From NCBI GenBank assembly GCA_029851415.1, contig CM056742.1, positions 155,749,121 through 155,813,120 on the forward strand: a stretch of DNA of 64,000 bases, in the 5' to 3' direction. Below are positions 1-10,931 of the stretch, piece after piece (positions within the stretch are counted from its first letter, which is position 1; each line of letters begins with the position of its first letter). The notes beneath the pieces were generated by a model that was not told the origin of the DNA, ran no database searches, and worked only from the letters and a program-made list of their open reading frames with translations. Both the position numbers and the translations under genes were made by a program. Origin of the DNA: Eretmocerus hayati (lineage: Eukaryota; Arthropoda; Insecta; Hymenoptera; Aphelinidae).

Positions 1-1780
1 TGATTGCATCAAATCACGATGAGTGACCATATGGATCCATTCCATGCTTGAAAACTTTTTTGGATATCAATTCTTTCTTTGCCATGAATTCGCCACAGTA
101 TGCATGTCGTTTTCACCAAATCTGAGATACACAGCACCAATTAAAGTTTGTGAGAGGATCTCATCATACTTTCAAAAGCTTTACCTCTTTGAGGTGTATT
201 TCTAAGGTATGAAATTTGACCGAGGCTAAATGAAAGAAAACACTCAAAATGAGTGAATGTATCAAAAAACAGCAAGATGATGATATCTTCTTTTCCAGAG
301 ATTTTCTGGTGAGAACATATTCATCAATATTCGTTGGCTCTGAATAAAGAGTGAATTCTTCAAAACGTAAGACTGGCAAGAAAATCTCAGTTTTAGCTTG
401 AAATCAACTTCCCGTAAACCTCTAGCATGGAAGAATTTCCCAAAGATTCTCGGTAAATGGGACGATACAAGAATTCTCATAATCGAACAAATATCAACAA
501 TTTATCTATGACCAAACATTTTTGGACATTTTTTCCACGCAAAATAATTTTGAACGTTTCTCATCAAGCCAAGATAATCTGGATAGTGTCTTTACACCAG
601 AAATCTCAAACAATTTCCTTCAGCCGAAAACTTAAGGACGGTTCTTCCGGGGCCAAAAGTTTTCGGATAGTTTCTTCTACAAATATGTCATTTTGGTCAG
701 TGCCCCAGTACTTCGAACAATGGGTATACGTCTTTCTATGTTTCAAGAAAAATAATGGTGTAGAAATAAGGTGAGTGTACTCAACTTACCCCTATTATGC
801 CGATCCCAGGAATGGGCTCTCGTTGACCCTCCCGCAATTTTTTTTTCACGTTTATTATATTAAAGTATGAGAAAATGAGTGGTTTAGGTCGACTCTGAAT
901 CATTTCTGCGTTCCCCAGAAAATTTCAAGTGATTTTTTAATTTATCGTGTTTGCAAAGCTAAGAAATCACCGCGGAAATTGCATTCAGTAAAACCGACGT
1001 CAAAATTTTTGAGTTTGACCAATCCCAACGTACCTTAGCGCATTCGATTCCTTGTTTCAAGACCTCAAAATTGCGTTTTCCAGAGTTGCAAAATTTTGAC
1101 CCGTAGCCAATAGCTAATTTATATGCGAAATACGGAGATGATTTGTAAAACAAGAAGGCCAACATCGGAGCGTACTCAGAATGTGCTCGTGTGGTTATCC
1201 CGAAGGACCGTGCAGTACTTATGGCTTTTTTTTCCTCTCAAATTATGTTCATCGCGTGAAAAGAGGTTGAAAATGGCGTTTCGGCCCGGCGAAAAGCTCC
1301 AAGAGTGAATGCACGGCGATATAAGCGGATAAAAACGATTTACCGGCAGTTTACATCGTATTTTTGGGAAAATCAAGACGCTCAGCTCCAAATGATCAAA
1401 ATTAGATTCATCTTAGCTTATCTTCAAGGTTTCTAAACAAGCTACAAAATGATCTAAGGTAAAAAAAAAATGATGAGGTAGACTGAAGATTTCGAGACAA
1501 TTGCTAATGGAGGCAAGTTGGTTACACTAACCTTCGTACATTTTGCACCGCCTTTATGATGTTGTAGCTCGAAATTGGGAAGCTCATGAGCGAGGTGGAG
1601 ATACCATTTTTTGCAACCTTGTAAGCATCCAAACATCGGAAAATCGCAAGAAATTATGATTTTTACTAAAAGTGAGTCGTGTTGTCATCTCCTATCTTAT
1701 TAATTTCCGATGGTTTAAAAGTTGAAAAATACGATCATAAAGACACTGGGAAATATGCAAAAAATGTTGGCTAGGAGAAC
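1..1780. other. Unassigned AT-rich sequence
   Basis: I read both strands and found only short open frames without recognisable motifs, splice structure or codon pattern. I see no terminal repeats. Nothing here can be supported as a gene. Confidence 0.5.
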
Positions 1781-1784
1781 TTAT

Positions 1785-2357
1785 CCGAAGAAATTCCGCA
1801 TGGTATGGGGGTCCTCGGGGGCCTTATTCTAATACATTTTTCCCGCAACGGGGTGGAAGAAAACCCAGAATTCCCAATTTCCGCCCAGTTTACATTTAGT
1901 AAACAAACTAGTTTGGAACATTGATTGCTATGAAAATATCACCGAAATATACTCAAAGACGTACCCTCCCGAACCCTCAAAAAATTTCTAGCACCACATA
2001 ATTCTAAGATTGGCCCAAAAGTCATCTTAACATGAAACTAAATCACTTTTAAACCTCAACATTTCCGCTTACTAACCTGTCACTTTGATTGTGATCGAAA
2101 AATGATCCAATTTCTTGTTGAGATGACTTGAGGACCAGTTTTAGAATCGCGTGATGTTAAAAATGTTTGGGGGTATGGAAGGATACGCCATAAAGTATAA
2201 TCGGATGATGTTTTTGTAGCAATGAACGTTAAATACTAGCTTGTTTACTAAATGTGAAGTAGGAAAAATTGGATATTGCGGGATTCTCTCCCAATCCGCC
2301 GCGGGAAAAGTATATTAGAATAAGGTCACGGGGATCATCCGAGGATTTCCCTTAGAA
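1785..2357. mobile_element. Fold-back MITE-like element, imperfect arms
   Basis: The left arm, from the CCTTATTCTAATACATTTTTCCCGC stretch near 1820 (read in parts) through CATTTAGTAAACAAACTAGT, is matched in reverse complement by 2230-2330. The pairing continues inward almost to the centre, where CCCAAAAGTCATCTTAACA pairs with the complement of the 2120 region. Arms are diverged by perhaps a fifth of positions, so the element is old. It has no coding capacity. I could not define the exact termini or a target duplication. Confidence 0.6.
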
Positions 2358-2512
2358 GAAATAATTAATAAATCTCATAAATTCTGACAATGATCGATAT
2401 GTCCTTTTGACCAAAAATTTTAGGAAAGCATCCTGCTAATTCCTTCCTCCAGCATATTTCTACTAATGGCTGGGTAGCGGTATTTTGTATTGTTTCTCTA
2501 ATCCAATAGATG

Positions 2513-3071
2513 CACTGTAAAAAATTTTCATGTAAAATTACAAGTCTCAGAGAGGGTAATAGTTGGATACCGCGCTGGGACGTGTAAATTTACAAGCGGC
2601 TTGTAAATTTCATTTACCGGCTGACGGTAAATTTCAGACCTGAAGAAACCTTGTTCAACTGAAGCGTACGGGCTACTCGGGGGCTTTTTCTAATGAAACG
2701 GAGTCTTGGAATGAAGCATCTTAATCCACGATAATTTTGAAAAGGTTGAAAAACCCGTGCGAGTCGAAAACTCATCGCTCGAGACATAAACACTCGACCG
2801 CGGAGGAGCTTTTTAGGTTAGTTGTGCGTGGGCCCAGCAGACCAAACTTTAGATCCGCGCATGCTCGGTTGAGCCAGATTGAGCTGAAATTTACAAGCCT
2901 GAGCGAGGGAATTTTACCAGTCTGAGACTGGTATCCAACTATTACCCCCTCTGAGACTGGTAAATTTACAAGCGTTTGTAAAGTTACAAGAAATGGGATG
3001 AAACTCACCACTCCCAGAGTTGTATTTTTACTAAGCTAGATGGTGAATTTCATTCAACATTTTTTACAGTG
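2513..3071. mobile_element. MITE with CACTGTAAAAAAT termini
   Basis: The element opens with CACTGTAAAAAATT and closes with the complementary AATGTTGAAT...TTTTTTACAGTG end. Subterminal sequence also pairs: GTCTCAGAGAGGGTAATAGTTG on the left matches the complement of the 2930-2960 region, and motifs of the type TGTAAATTTACAAG recur on both sides. The left arm carries a deletion relative to the right. No open frame of note. A target duplication is not clear; only TG flanks both ends. The superfamily is unassigned. Confidence 0.6.
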
Positions 3072-5031
3072 TGGTGTTGAAGTTTGAAACGTTTTTTTGC
3101 AACGATAGAATAAAATTTTAGAAAAATGGTAAATTTTCAAAACTTAGTTCACTAACCATTGGTGGAATTCATCACATCGAGCATTGCTTGCTGTTGTTCA
3201 GAACAAAAAGACCTCAATGTATGTTCTGAAAACTATCTGAGGATATAAATTTATCCATTTCGTTAGCTGCTAACTCCAGTTAGTCAGATAATAGAAAATC
3301 CTGATGAATTTGAGAATTGAGTGTGAAGAAATAGAAAATATCCATTCACGTGTATCTAAACTTCAAAAGAATTCGTTCGATTTCATTTCAATTTAATCAT
3401 ATCTTATTTTTTTCCTTATAAGACGTACAAAAAAGCTTTGCAATATTTGTAAGCATTTCAAATTCCGAGAGTTTCCCGCCGATGCATGTTTCTCCGTTGG
3501 AGAAGGGATAGGGTGTGTGCGCATGATCGCGGGGCCCGCAGGCAGCCCCCGCAAGCCGCGATGAGTGATTGCGCAATATTGGCTCATCAGGAGATAGCGG
3601 CGCGGTGCATCACATTATATATATATATGTATTTCCGTCGCACCAAAACTTCCGCTCTTGCGGTGCAGAATGCGAGAGAGACGACGACGCCAAGAATTTT
3701 GGTGATCAGATATTTCAATGAAAGTGGATCTGATCCGAGGTATTAAGAGCGCAAATGAGAGGTATTGGAAATCTACACTATTTCGATATGGGAAGTGCAT
3801 AGCAACGAAGCCGAATATATGACGAAAAGTATGATCGGTAAAAAAGAAGAGGTTGGAATCCCCGATTTTGGCGTATATGCTTGAAAGGCTTCGCCATACT
3901 TTCAAGCACATCTACCGACGTGCACAATATCTTTAGGCAAATATATTGGTCGAGAAATATATTTGAGGGAGGATACGGGAGGGGAAGACGCCTATAAACC
4001 GTGGACTATGCAGACACAGAATGTATTATTTTGCAGATAACCCACCTGCAGCACCAGTCGATTGACGTGCGAAATTCTCTGTGGAGTAGCATTTTGTTGG
4101 TAAGAACCCCTCGCTCGTGTGTGAGAAAAATATACGTGTCACCGAGATGTGGGGCTGCGCGTGAAATTCATCCCCTCACTTATATTTGATGAAAAAATTG
4201 GGGCATGTACACGTGATCATGAGCAGTAGACAGAATGAGCACTCATACTTCTCATCAGTCTCGATTCTTGATTATTACCCGGTTTTTAGCGCAGAACTCT
4301 GGATCTAGATGGATTGCAGATTAATCTCTGTCATCTTTTCCTAATGAGATCTTACTCAAAGTGCGAAGTGAAATCACAGAAACTCTAATTCGAGTCACTC
4401 AGAAAACAGTGTGAGATTTTTCGCTCGGGCAATCCGACTGAAAATTGATGAACTATTATTGTCCATCCGAAAGCTGGAAAAGAATAAACAATTTTATCTG
4501 ATATAGGTATAGTGAGTATTTTGCCGGACAACCAAACTATTTTTGGGGTTTGATAGTTTTCAGAGAATATTACTGGGACTTGGGAATAGCAAGGTCGATT
4601 TTTTGAAGTTTTAATGAACTGTGTCATGATCCAATTTTTTAATCTGTAAGCGAGTAAGATTGATAACTTACATCGTCTGGGTTAATATTATGACTTTCTT
4701 GCTTACGATTTCGATGAAAACTGCTATCGTTGATCGGACATAGAACTTGTAGAGTTACAAAGTTCAACGAAGTTCATAAGCTTCTCGAGCCATTTCAGAC
4801 GTGTATTATTAATTTCCGGGCAAAAATGTTTGATTGAGCCTATAAACAAGTTATTCAATGGACTTCCTCGAAGAAATCTGCAGACGATTGGGAAGTTACG
4901 AGAGGACACTATTTTATCGAGTATTTTATATTGTTTCGGAGAATCTGATTCAACGTACATTTCCACTTGAATCATTACGATTCTACGAAAGTATAACGTG
5001 CCTAACTAGAACCTTATTCAGGTGAAAAGAA
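3072..5031. other. Intergenic sequence 3' of the minus-strand pacifastin gene
   Basis: No supported gene. A short TA run lies near 3615-3631. The part next to 5032 should include the 3' untranslated region of the inhibitor gene, but I see no canonical AATAAA on the minus strand close to the stop. Confidence 0.4.
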
Positions 5032-6229
5032 TTAACTCTGATTTCTGGCAGTTTCTTCATCCATTTTTGGCAGTTTTGGCACACCGTCTTGAGCCCATGA
5101 ATCATCTACACATCCCATTACAGTACACAAACCGCTTTGTCCATCAAAACTACATAAGCAGTGATTGCATTCTTCCATGTAAAACTCGCCAGGTGTGCAA
5201 CGTTGTCCTGGAACTGAATGGTTTTCATATCCTGAGTGCTCTTAATGCCACAAAGTACGCAAGGTTTCCAAATTATAACACAATATCCACAAATCTCAAA
5301 ACTTACTCGATCTTTTGAAAAACAAACGTGATCCTTGTTGTTCTCCAAGAGTAATTTTTAATGTACCATCTTGGTTCCATATTCTATCGTCGCAAGACAT
5401 TTTTGTACATCTCGAAGTAGAACCATCGTCGGAACAATAGCAAGTGTTACAGTAATACTTGTATTCAGTGCCGACCTTGCATTCGGGCCTGGAAACTGCA
5501 GGAAAATTGTAATTCCGTAATCTCTTACTAGATTCTGAGATATTGAAGGCTCAAATATTTTTACACCAAAGTTTCGACAAAAGTTTCATCTAGTTTTTTA
5601 GTAGGTGTGTCAGGCAAGTAATTTCTTTCAGTAGCAAGTGGAATTTCAAACTTGCCATTTTGGTTCCATAATTATTTTTTACAAGTTCTATTCGTGCAAA
5701 ATGTTGCCTTTTGAACACAAACATTTACTACAATAGTACAATAGTCATTATGATTTGAAAGGGGCTCGCAAACTTGCTCGAAACTGAATATACAAATGAA
5801 AGTTGTTTGTGTTTCCCGTAGATCATTCTTGGTCGAGTTATTGGCTCACGTCATGATGTATTTTGGGAAAAAAGAAATATTGGATATTTTAATGTTTGTC
5901 AAACCACTTCAATGCATCAAAAAGATTTGGAATATTTTTCCAAGAGAAGGAAGAACTTTGAAACTGGAGCTGGTAACAGTGATCGATGATGACGCGAGTT
6001 TTCTAATACTAATTACCGTGAAATCACGCTGTCACTATGATGTTATATCTTTATAATAGAATTGTGATATGACACTGCACTGATTTATATTATATAACAT
6101 GTTATTTTATGATCGGAAAGACTCCAGAGTAATTTCAGAGTGAATGAATGAATAAATAAATAGAAAAATGTACTCACGTATCCCATTACAGGCTGAGCAG
6201 ACCACAAACACCATTATAAGTAACCTCAT
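5032..6229 (-). CDS. Secreted pacifastin-type serine protease inhibitor, two domains
   Basis: Predicted 140-residue secreted inhibitor from three exons read on the minus strand: 6229-6178, 5495-5307 and 5213-5032. All introns are GT-AG and phase 1. Residues 1-17 form a hydrophobic signal peptide (MRLLIMVFVVCSACNGI). Two pacifastin light-chain domains follow, at about residues 23-52 and 86-115. Each fits the family spacing C-x9-C-N-x-C-x-C-x3-G-x4-C-T-x3-C. In characterised family members the residue after Cys-Thr is P1, so domain 1 presents Lys49 (trypsin-like targets) and domain 2 Val112. A relic exon for a further domain lies inside intron 1 and is not used in this model. A paralogue is at 26226-28714 on the other strand. 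The start is chosen because it opens the signal peptide just downstream of a TATA box. The family call is firm; the biological role (immunity, venom, digestion) is not visible. Confidence 0.88.
5590..5783 (-). pseudogene. Relic pacifastin-domain exon in intron 1
   Basis: Read on minus from 5783, after a CAG acceptor, the sequence resembles the decayed middle exon of the paralogue at 28074-28232. Compared with that copy, one base is missing near the exon start, shifting the frame. The cysteine framework is disrupted, an in-frame TAA follows a Cys-Lys-Lys stretch, and the donor that is GT in the paralogue (ACCAG|GTGAAA) is AT here (ACTAG|ATGAAA). The exon is therefore unlikely to be spliced. 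Confidence 0.75.
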
Positions 6230-6322
6230 ACTGTGTGCTATGTTTCACTTGGATTTTCCTCAAGCACAATTGTTTCAACTCGGTCTGGATTTTTCTGATG
6301 TGAATAACGAGTCGGGCACTTC

Positions 6323-6330
6323 TTTTATAT
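6323..6330 (-). promoter_or_regulatory. TATA box of the minus-strand pacifastin gene
   Basis: On the minus strand GATATAAAAG lies about 95 bases upstream of the ATG. It is followed about 30 bases on by CACATCAGAAAAATCCAGAC, an initiator-like start. The same arrangement (GATATAAATAGG, then CTCATCAGAAAATCCATAC) precedes the paralogue on the plus strand, so promoter and leader were duplicated with the gene. Confidence 0.75.
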
Positions 6331-6339
6331 CAGTTTATC

Positions 6340-7613
6340 GTTATTCACAACCGACAAGGAATTAGAAATCTCTGGAGACTGGATTATTATACGCGAGTGA
6401 AACCTCAATTGCCGCATCATCAGTTACCGAGTAAGCTCATGTTTATAAGATCGACTTTTTCTCGATGTTCAATGATATGTATTTTGCTTTGTCTGAAAAA
6501 GCAGAGTTGAATTCGATGAGATCACGACTATTGAATAAAACTAATTTTGCGAGAAATCCTGGAAGATACCGATTGACGTTGTGATTCTTCGGAAATCTCT
6601 TAGGAATTACCTGCGTAAAAATCGAAAATATTGGCGACGTATTACATACACTTATTAGCGATGGGTTTGTAATGGGTCGGCGGCAACTTGGCGAAAGCTC
6701 GACAAAGATATGATTTTGTCACATAGCTTGGCAACATTGAGTTTACACCGATGACAAATCGTTCATTTACACCGTTACAAACGCAGCGCGAAGAGAGATT
6801 GAAAGTATAAGTTTGTTGATTTTCAACTAAAAGATAGATTTTTCAAACTAATTCTTCCATTTGATTGCTAAATTTTTTTGATTGCCTGTCGAAATCTCAC
6901 GCTCTGTCACTCGTATCATTTTCTTTTGGAAAAAGTTCCCTACGTGGCGTAATTATTTGCATGATGAGCGTAATCAAGGTGTTTTTTTCAGACCCAATAA
7001 ACTGTTCATTTCGCAGTTCGCGGTCGACTACCATCTCGTCGCTCTGAGCTCTTTATAATCGGAGTTTCTTTTGGATGCAGCTGATTGTTTATTCTGATCG
7101 GACTGGACGCATTCGTGCATTGATATTATACATAATATATCGGATTCCTTCAGTAGTGTGGATGCGAGAGGTAAAAGATCTCGGAGTTTCGGAGATTTGA
7201 ATGACGAGTGTTACTTGGCAAATAATAGTTGACGAGAGCGAAATGTCAGAAAAAAAATTCTTCAATTAGAAGTTAGTGTCTGGATCTTACGATAATCCCT
7301 GTGGTTAGTTTTCGTTCGTGCTCAATTAATCAAAACGTTGATTAAATGCCGTAATAATGTTGAGAAAAAAGACTGAGTTAAGTGTTGTTTTCTATGCATA
7401 CAGATGTTGTAACCATATGCATTTATCACATCCATGTTTGCAGCTACTCATGTTCTGTTTATTGGTCGGCTGCTAATTTGTTCCGATTTGTTCCTTATTT
7501 TACGTTTCGAAATTAGTCAGCTCGTGGGTGTCACGGGGTCAAGACATTACGCTGATTTTCAGCATCTGCTAATAAAGTCGAGTTTGTTTCCATACACCCT
7601 CTGTCTGTAGACC
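6340..7613. other. Unassigned upstream region, possible LTR-like 3' part
   Basis: No coding signal was recognised. An AATAAA lies near 7569, shortly before the gag-like relic, and could belong to an old long terminal repeat. I could not find a matching second LTR or a primer-binding site, so this is only a possibility. Confidence 0.25.
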
Positions 7614-8171
7614 ATGGTTATTTATAGGAAACGAGTGAACTTGTTGACGACGTTGCGGAGCTCCCAATGTCACGGAGATGGTGAACGCAAAGACCGCACG
7701 CACGCGATCATTGAGAACTCAACCGACCACGCCACGATTGTGGTGCGAGTGTTGGTGCGTCTGAGGGGGATGGCGACGGATCTCGCGAGGCTGCATCATG
7801 CGAGAATGTTGCGCTCGGTGGTGCTGCATCCTAAAATTCCACGCCGGAAGTGGCTACACTTACCAGCGAAGCTACGTCGAGCGAAGCTACACCTGCCGAC
7901 GATGGAGGTTCTACACCGAGAGCTGTTGCGGTGGCTAGCGTTGCTGCCTCCGGGGATGCTTTGCTCGGCAGAGTCACGTCTCATCAGGCTACATCGACCA
8001 GTGCTGCCAACAACATTTTCGAGCCTTGATACTCAACCCGTTTCAACGAGGATTGAGCACGTCAAAGGAGAGTCTGTCCACGATCCTGAGGTGCAGCAAT
8101 AGGCTGATGAACTTTGCCAGTGCAGCCGTGACTTGATCGCTGAGAGACGAGATTTTGAGGAGTGAAACGCA
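7614..8171 (+). pseudogene. Possible N-terminal gag relic, upstream part
   Basis: Open frames here read Ser/Thr/Ala-rich or Arg/Leu-rich sequence without a recognisable domain. I group them with the gag-like relic at 13997-15130 because the ISL2EU element sits between the two and both lie in plus orientation. The longest frame ends just before 8103. Low-complexity composition makes the coding claim weak. Confidence 0.25.
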
Positions 8172-8173
8172 TA

Positions 8174-8422
8174 TTGGCTATGGGACATGTGAATTTCAGC
8201 GCCTCCGAGCGGCGGAAAGTGGCATTCCACGGGAGGTAACATTCGAAGCTTTTGCACGTGTTTAGTACGGGCTTCGGTCTTTTTATGCATTCAGCTCAAA
8301 AACCACTGATCGGATGTGGCAACAGTGTGCGAGGCAGTTGTAGAGTTTCAAAAAACAAAGAGTTTGAGTGCTTGTGAGATTGAATCCGAGCAAAATTGAG
8401 TGAATGAGAGCTAGTCAAAGTT
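8174..8422. repeat. Left terminal inverted repeat of the ISL2EU element
   Basis: About 249 bases that match 13746-13994 in reverse complement with only scattered differences, from TTGGCTATGGGACATG at the outer end to CTAGTCAAAGTT at the inner end. The low divergence between arms suggests a fairly recent insertion. Confidence 0.9.
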
Positions 8423-8820
8423 AGGCTCACACTTTGCTCTCGTCGCGGCCGCCGCTCAAGCCACTCTGTTGATGCGTTGCGCTTCAGTTGCGCTTCGGCC
8501 AGCTTGGGCTCATATTCGATTCGACCACTGCAATTTTAGATTGTCCGATGATATTTTGAGTGATCTTTCCTAAATAAACCTTTGGAACAACAGCTAGATG
8601 GGAGTATAACAACTCATAAAGTTACACTGGTCTCCTCCATTATTACAGCCGTGTTGAGTGAGACCAGTGAGTAGCGTAAGTAGTGATGTTAGTTGTTTGT
8701 TTACATATTGATGAATGCATTAGCCCTCTTGCGCGTCCGTTTGCACATTCATTTTTTTTCTCTGCTAGGATTTTTCTTGACATAATCACTTCATTTCCAG
8801 TGAGATACCAATGCGAAACG

Positions 8821-10452
8821 ATGGCTTTAGCTACAAATCATCCCACAAAAATGCATATAATAAACGCAACAACATTTTGTACCATAACCCATAACCTCAA
8901 ATTTGAACCTGAAAACGTAAAAAATGGTACACAACTGGCTGTGAAAGAACATGTACGAGATGTGACTGAGCTGAAGCACAGCATAGGCAGTTTTTTGATC
9001 CAAGCCAAAATTGTACGTCAGACATCTGTTACAACCACCCCTTACAGAGTTCAATTACACGTAAGTATACTTTTGAACACAAATAGATTGGTATACAACT
9101 TGGTCAAAAATCTTTAAATTTATTGGTGATATTGATTGAATGTATGATATTTTTTTCCAGCTGGACCAGAACAGACACTTAGTAAATGCATTCTGTACCT
9201 GTGTGTCCAACAAAGGTGAAAAGTATAAACATATTTACTCGGTTATTCACTTCGTCAACCACCACCAAGCTCTATCAAAGACAGATCAGTCGCAAGAATG
9301 GGGTAAACCTACTCCTTTCCAGTTTGCCAAAGATAAGTATTCAAAAGGCAATTATGCATTGAAACTGTTCGGCAAAGATAACAAGCCATACATCTTTGCA
9401 AAGAATCCAAAGTTAGTGCCATATCCACAACCACAGCTAAGTGAGTTGTATGGTCGATCCCATGTTAGGTGTATTTATGAATCAGCATCAAAGTTGAAAT
9501 TGAAGCAGCCGTGCCATCAAGTACCTGTGGGTCTTCTAATCAAGCAAGCCCAACTAAAGTTACGAAGGAATGAATGTGAAGCAATAGTCGATACCCTCCT
9601 ACTTTATGCAGAAGAGTACCAGATATATTGTCAGGATATTGTCCTTGACAAAAAATTGAAGCAATATTATGATGAAAAGATAGCAATAAGCAGAGAAGAT
9701 ATTATCGCTCTATCCTGTGATACGGTTAAGCAGTCTGACAGTGATTTATGGTTCGCAGCCAGAAGTAAAAGGATATCTGCTAGCAAAGGTGTCCATAGTA
9801 TTAAGACTCGTGACAAGAAGACTGCTGAATCCCTTGCCTCTGATATGGTGGTACACGAAAAATTGATACTCCAGCCACTAGATATGGAAAACTTAATGAA
9901 CAAAAAGCTAAAGAGTTGTACACTAGTCTGCATGATGAATGTGTACTCAAAGATGTAGGTGTGATTGTAAGCCCTAAGCAACCCTGACTGTGCGCTAGTT
10001 TGGACAGTATTGTTATAGATAAAGATGAGGGACTGATTATTAAATGCGTAGAGGTGAAATGTCCCATAACCTGCAAAAACCAACCCTTTGTTGATTGGAA
10101 AAACCAAGAGAGTAATGTTCCTTATTTACATTTTGTCAACAGTAGACCAAGACTGAGAGAAACTAGTCTTTATTACACTCAGTGTCAGATACAGATGTAC
10201 TTGACTGGATTGAGTGAATGTGATCTATTTGTTTACACCCCCATTGAGGGAGGAAGTTGTTGCATTCCAGTGTTCAGGGATGAAGCTTTTCTGGGAAAGG
10301 TGGTACCTACCTGTGAGAAATTTTATTTTGACTATTTTCTGCCATAGATATACTCTAGAGTCGAGAAAAGAAAATTGCTTCCAATTGATTTGGATGAAGA
10401 GTTTAGAGACATCCGTGAGTTCAATGGGAATGATGTGAGCAATCTGCTCTGA
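8821..10452 (+). pseudogene. YqaJ-family nuclease with SWIM-like motif, decayed
   Basis: Accessory protein of the ISL2EU element. Exons 8821-9060 and 9161-10452 are joined by a 100-base GT-AG intron in phase 0. After the splice lies a SWIM-type zinc motif: CTC at its start and KHI at its end, but the third ligand cysteine is Tyr (YKHI). The YqaJ domain follows, with SDSDLWFAARSKRISASK near 9740-9785 and the catalytic-type E-V-K at 10051-10059. Three lesions are visible: a frameshift around 9830-9860, TGA at 9985-9987 where the family usually has Trp before the Asp motif, and TAG at 10345-10347 followed by 34 more open codons to TGA at 10450. Acceptor-like sequence at 8790-8800 suggests that an upstream exon is missing or unrecognised. 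The family YqaJ fold is an exonuclease; its role in transposition is not established here. Confidence 0.82.
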
Positions 10453-10931
10453 AATCATTTCAACTTGTACCAAAAGTGAGCAACTCGAGCATGGTTGAGC
10501 ATCACCATGAAGAGAGAATTCATGGATCCTTCTTTAATAAGGATAGCTATGTTTTATTAAGAAATTTTCATATTTATACAAATGTCCCAATTATGTTGAG
10601 CACTAGAACTAAGAAAAGATGATATAAAGATTAATACAAAATATTTATGATGATGACCATAATCTATTATAGGTTAGTATGTACTTGTTCGTATGAAGGA
10701 ATAAATACGCTGGACCTTGAATAAAGGATACTTATTTTTTCAAGACAAGTTTCCACCATATTTTCATTAATACCCATGTATTCTTATTTATTTTTCAACA
10801 GTAAAAATTGAAAGCCTTACTACTGATTATTTTTGGAAACCTAACTAAATTGTTCCCAAGTACATAAGGACTGGAACCCAATTTTAGCCTTCATTGGAAT
10901 GTTTCTTCTTATGAACTAGTGATCACTTGAT

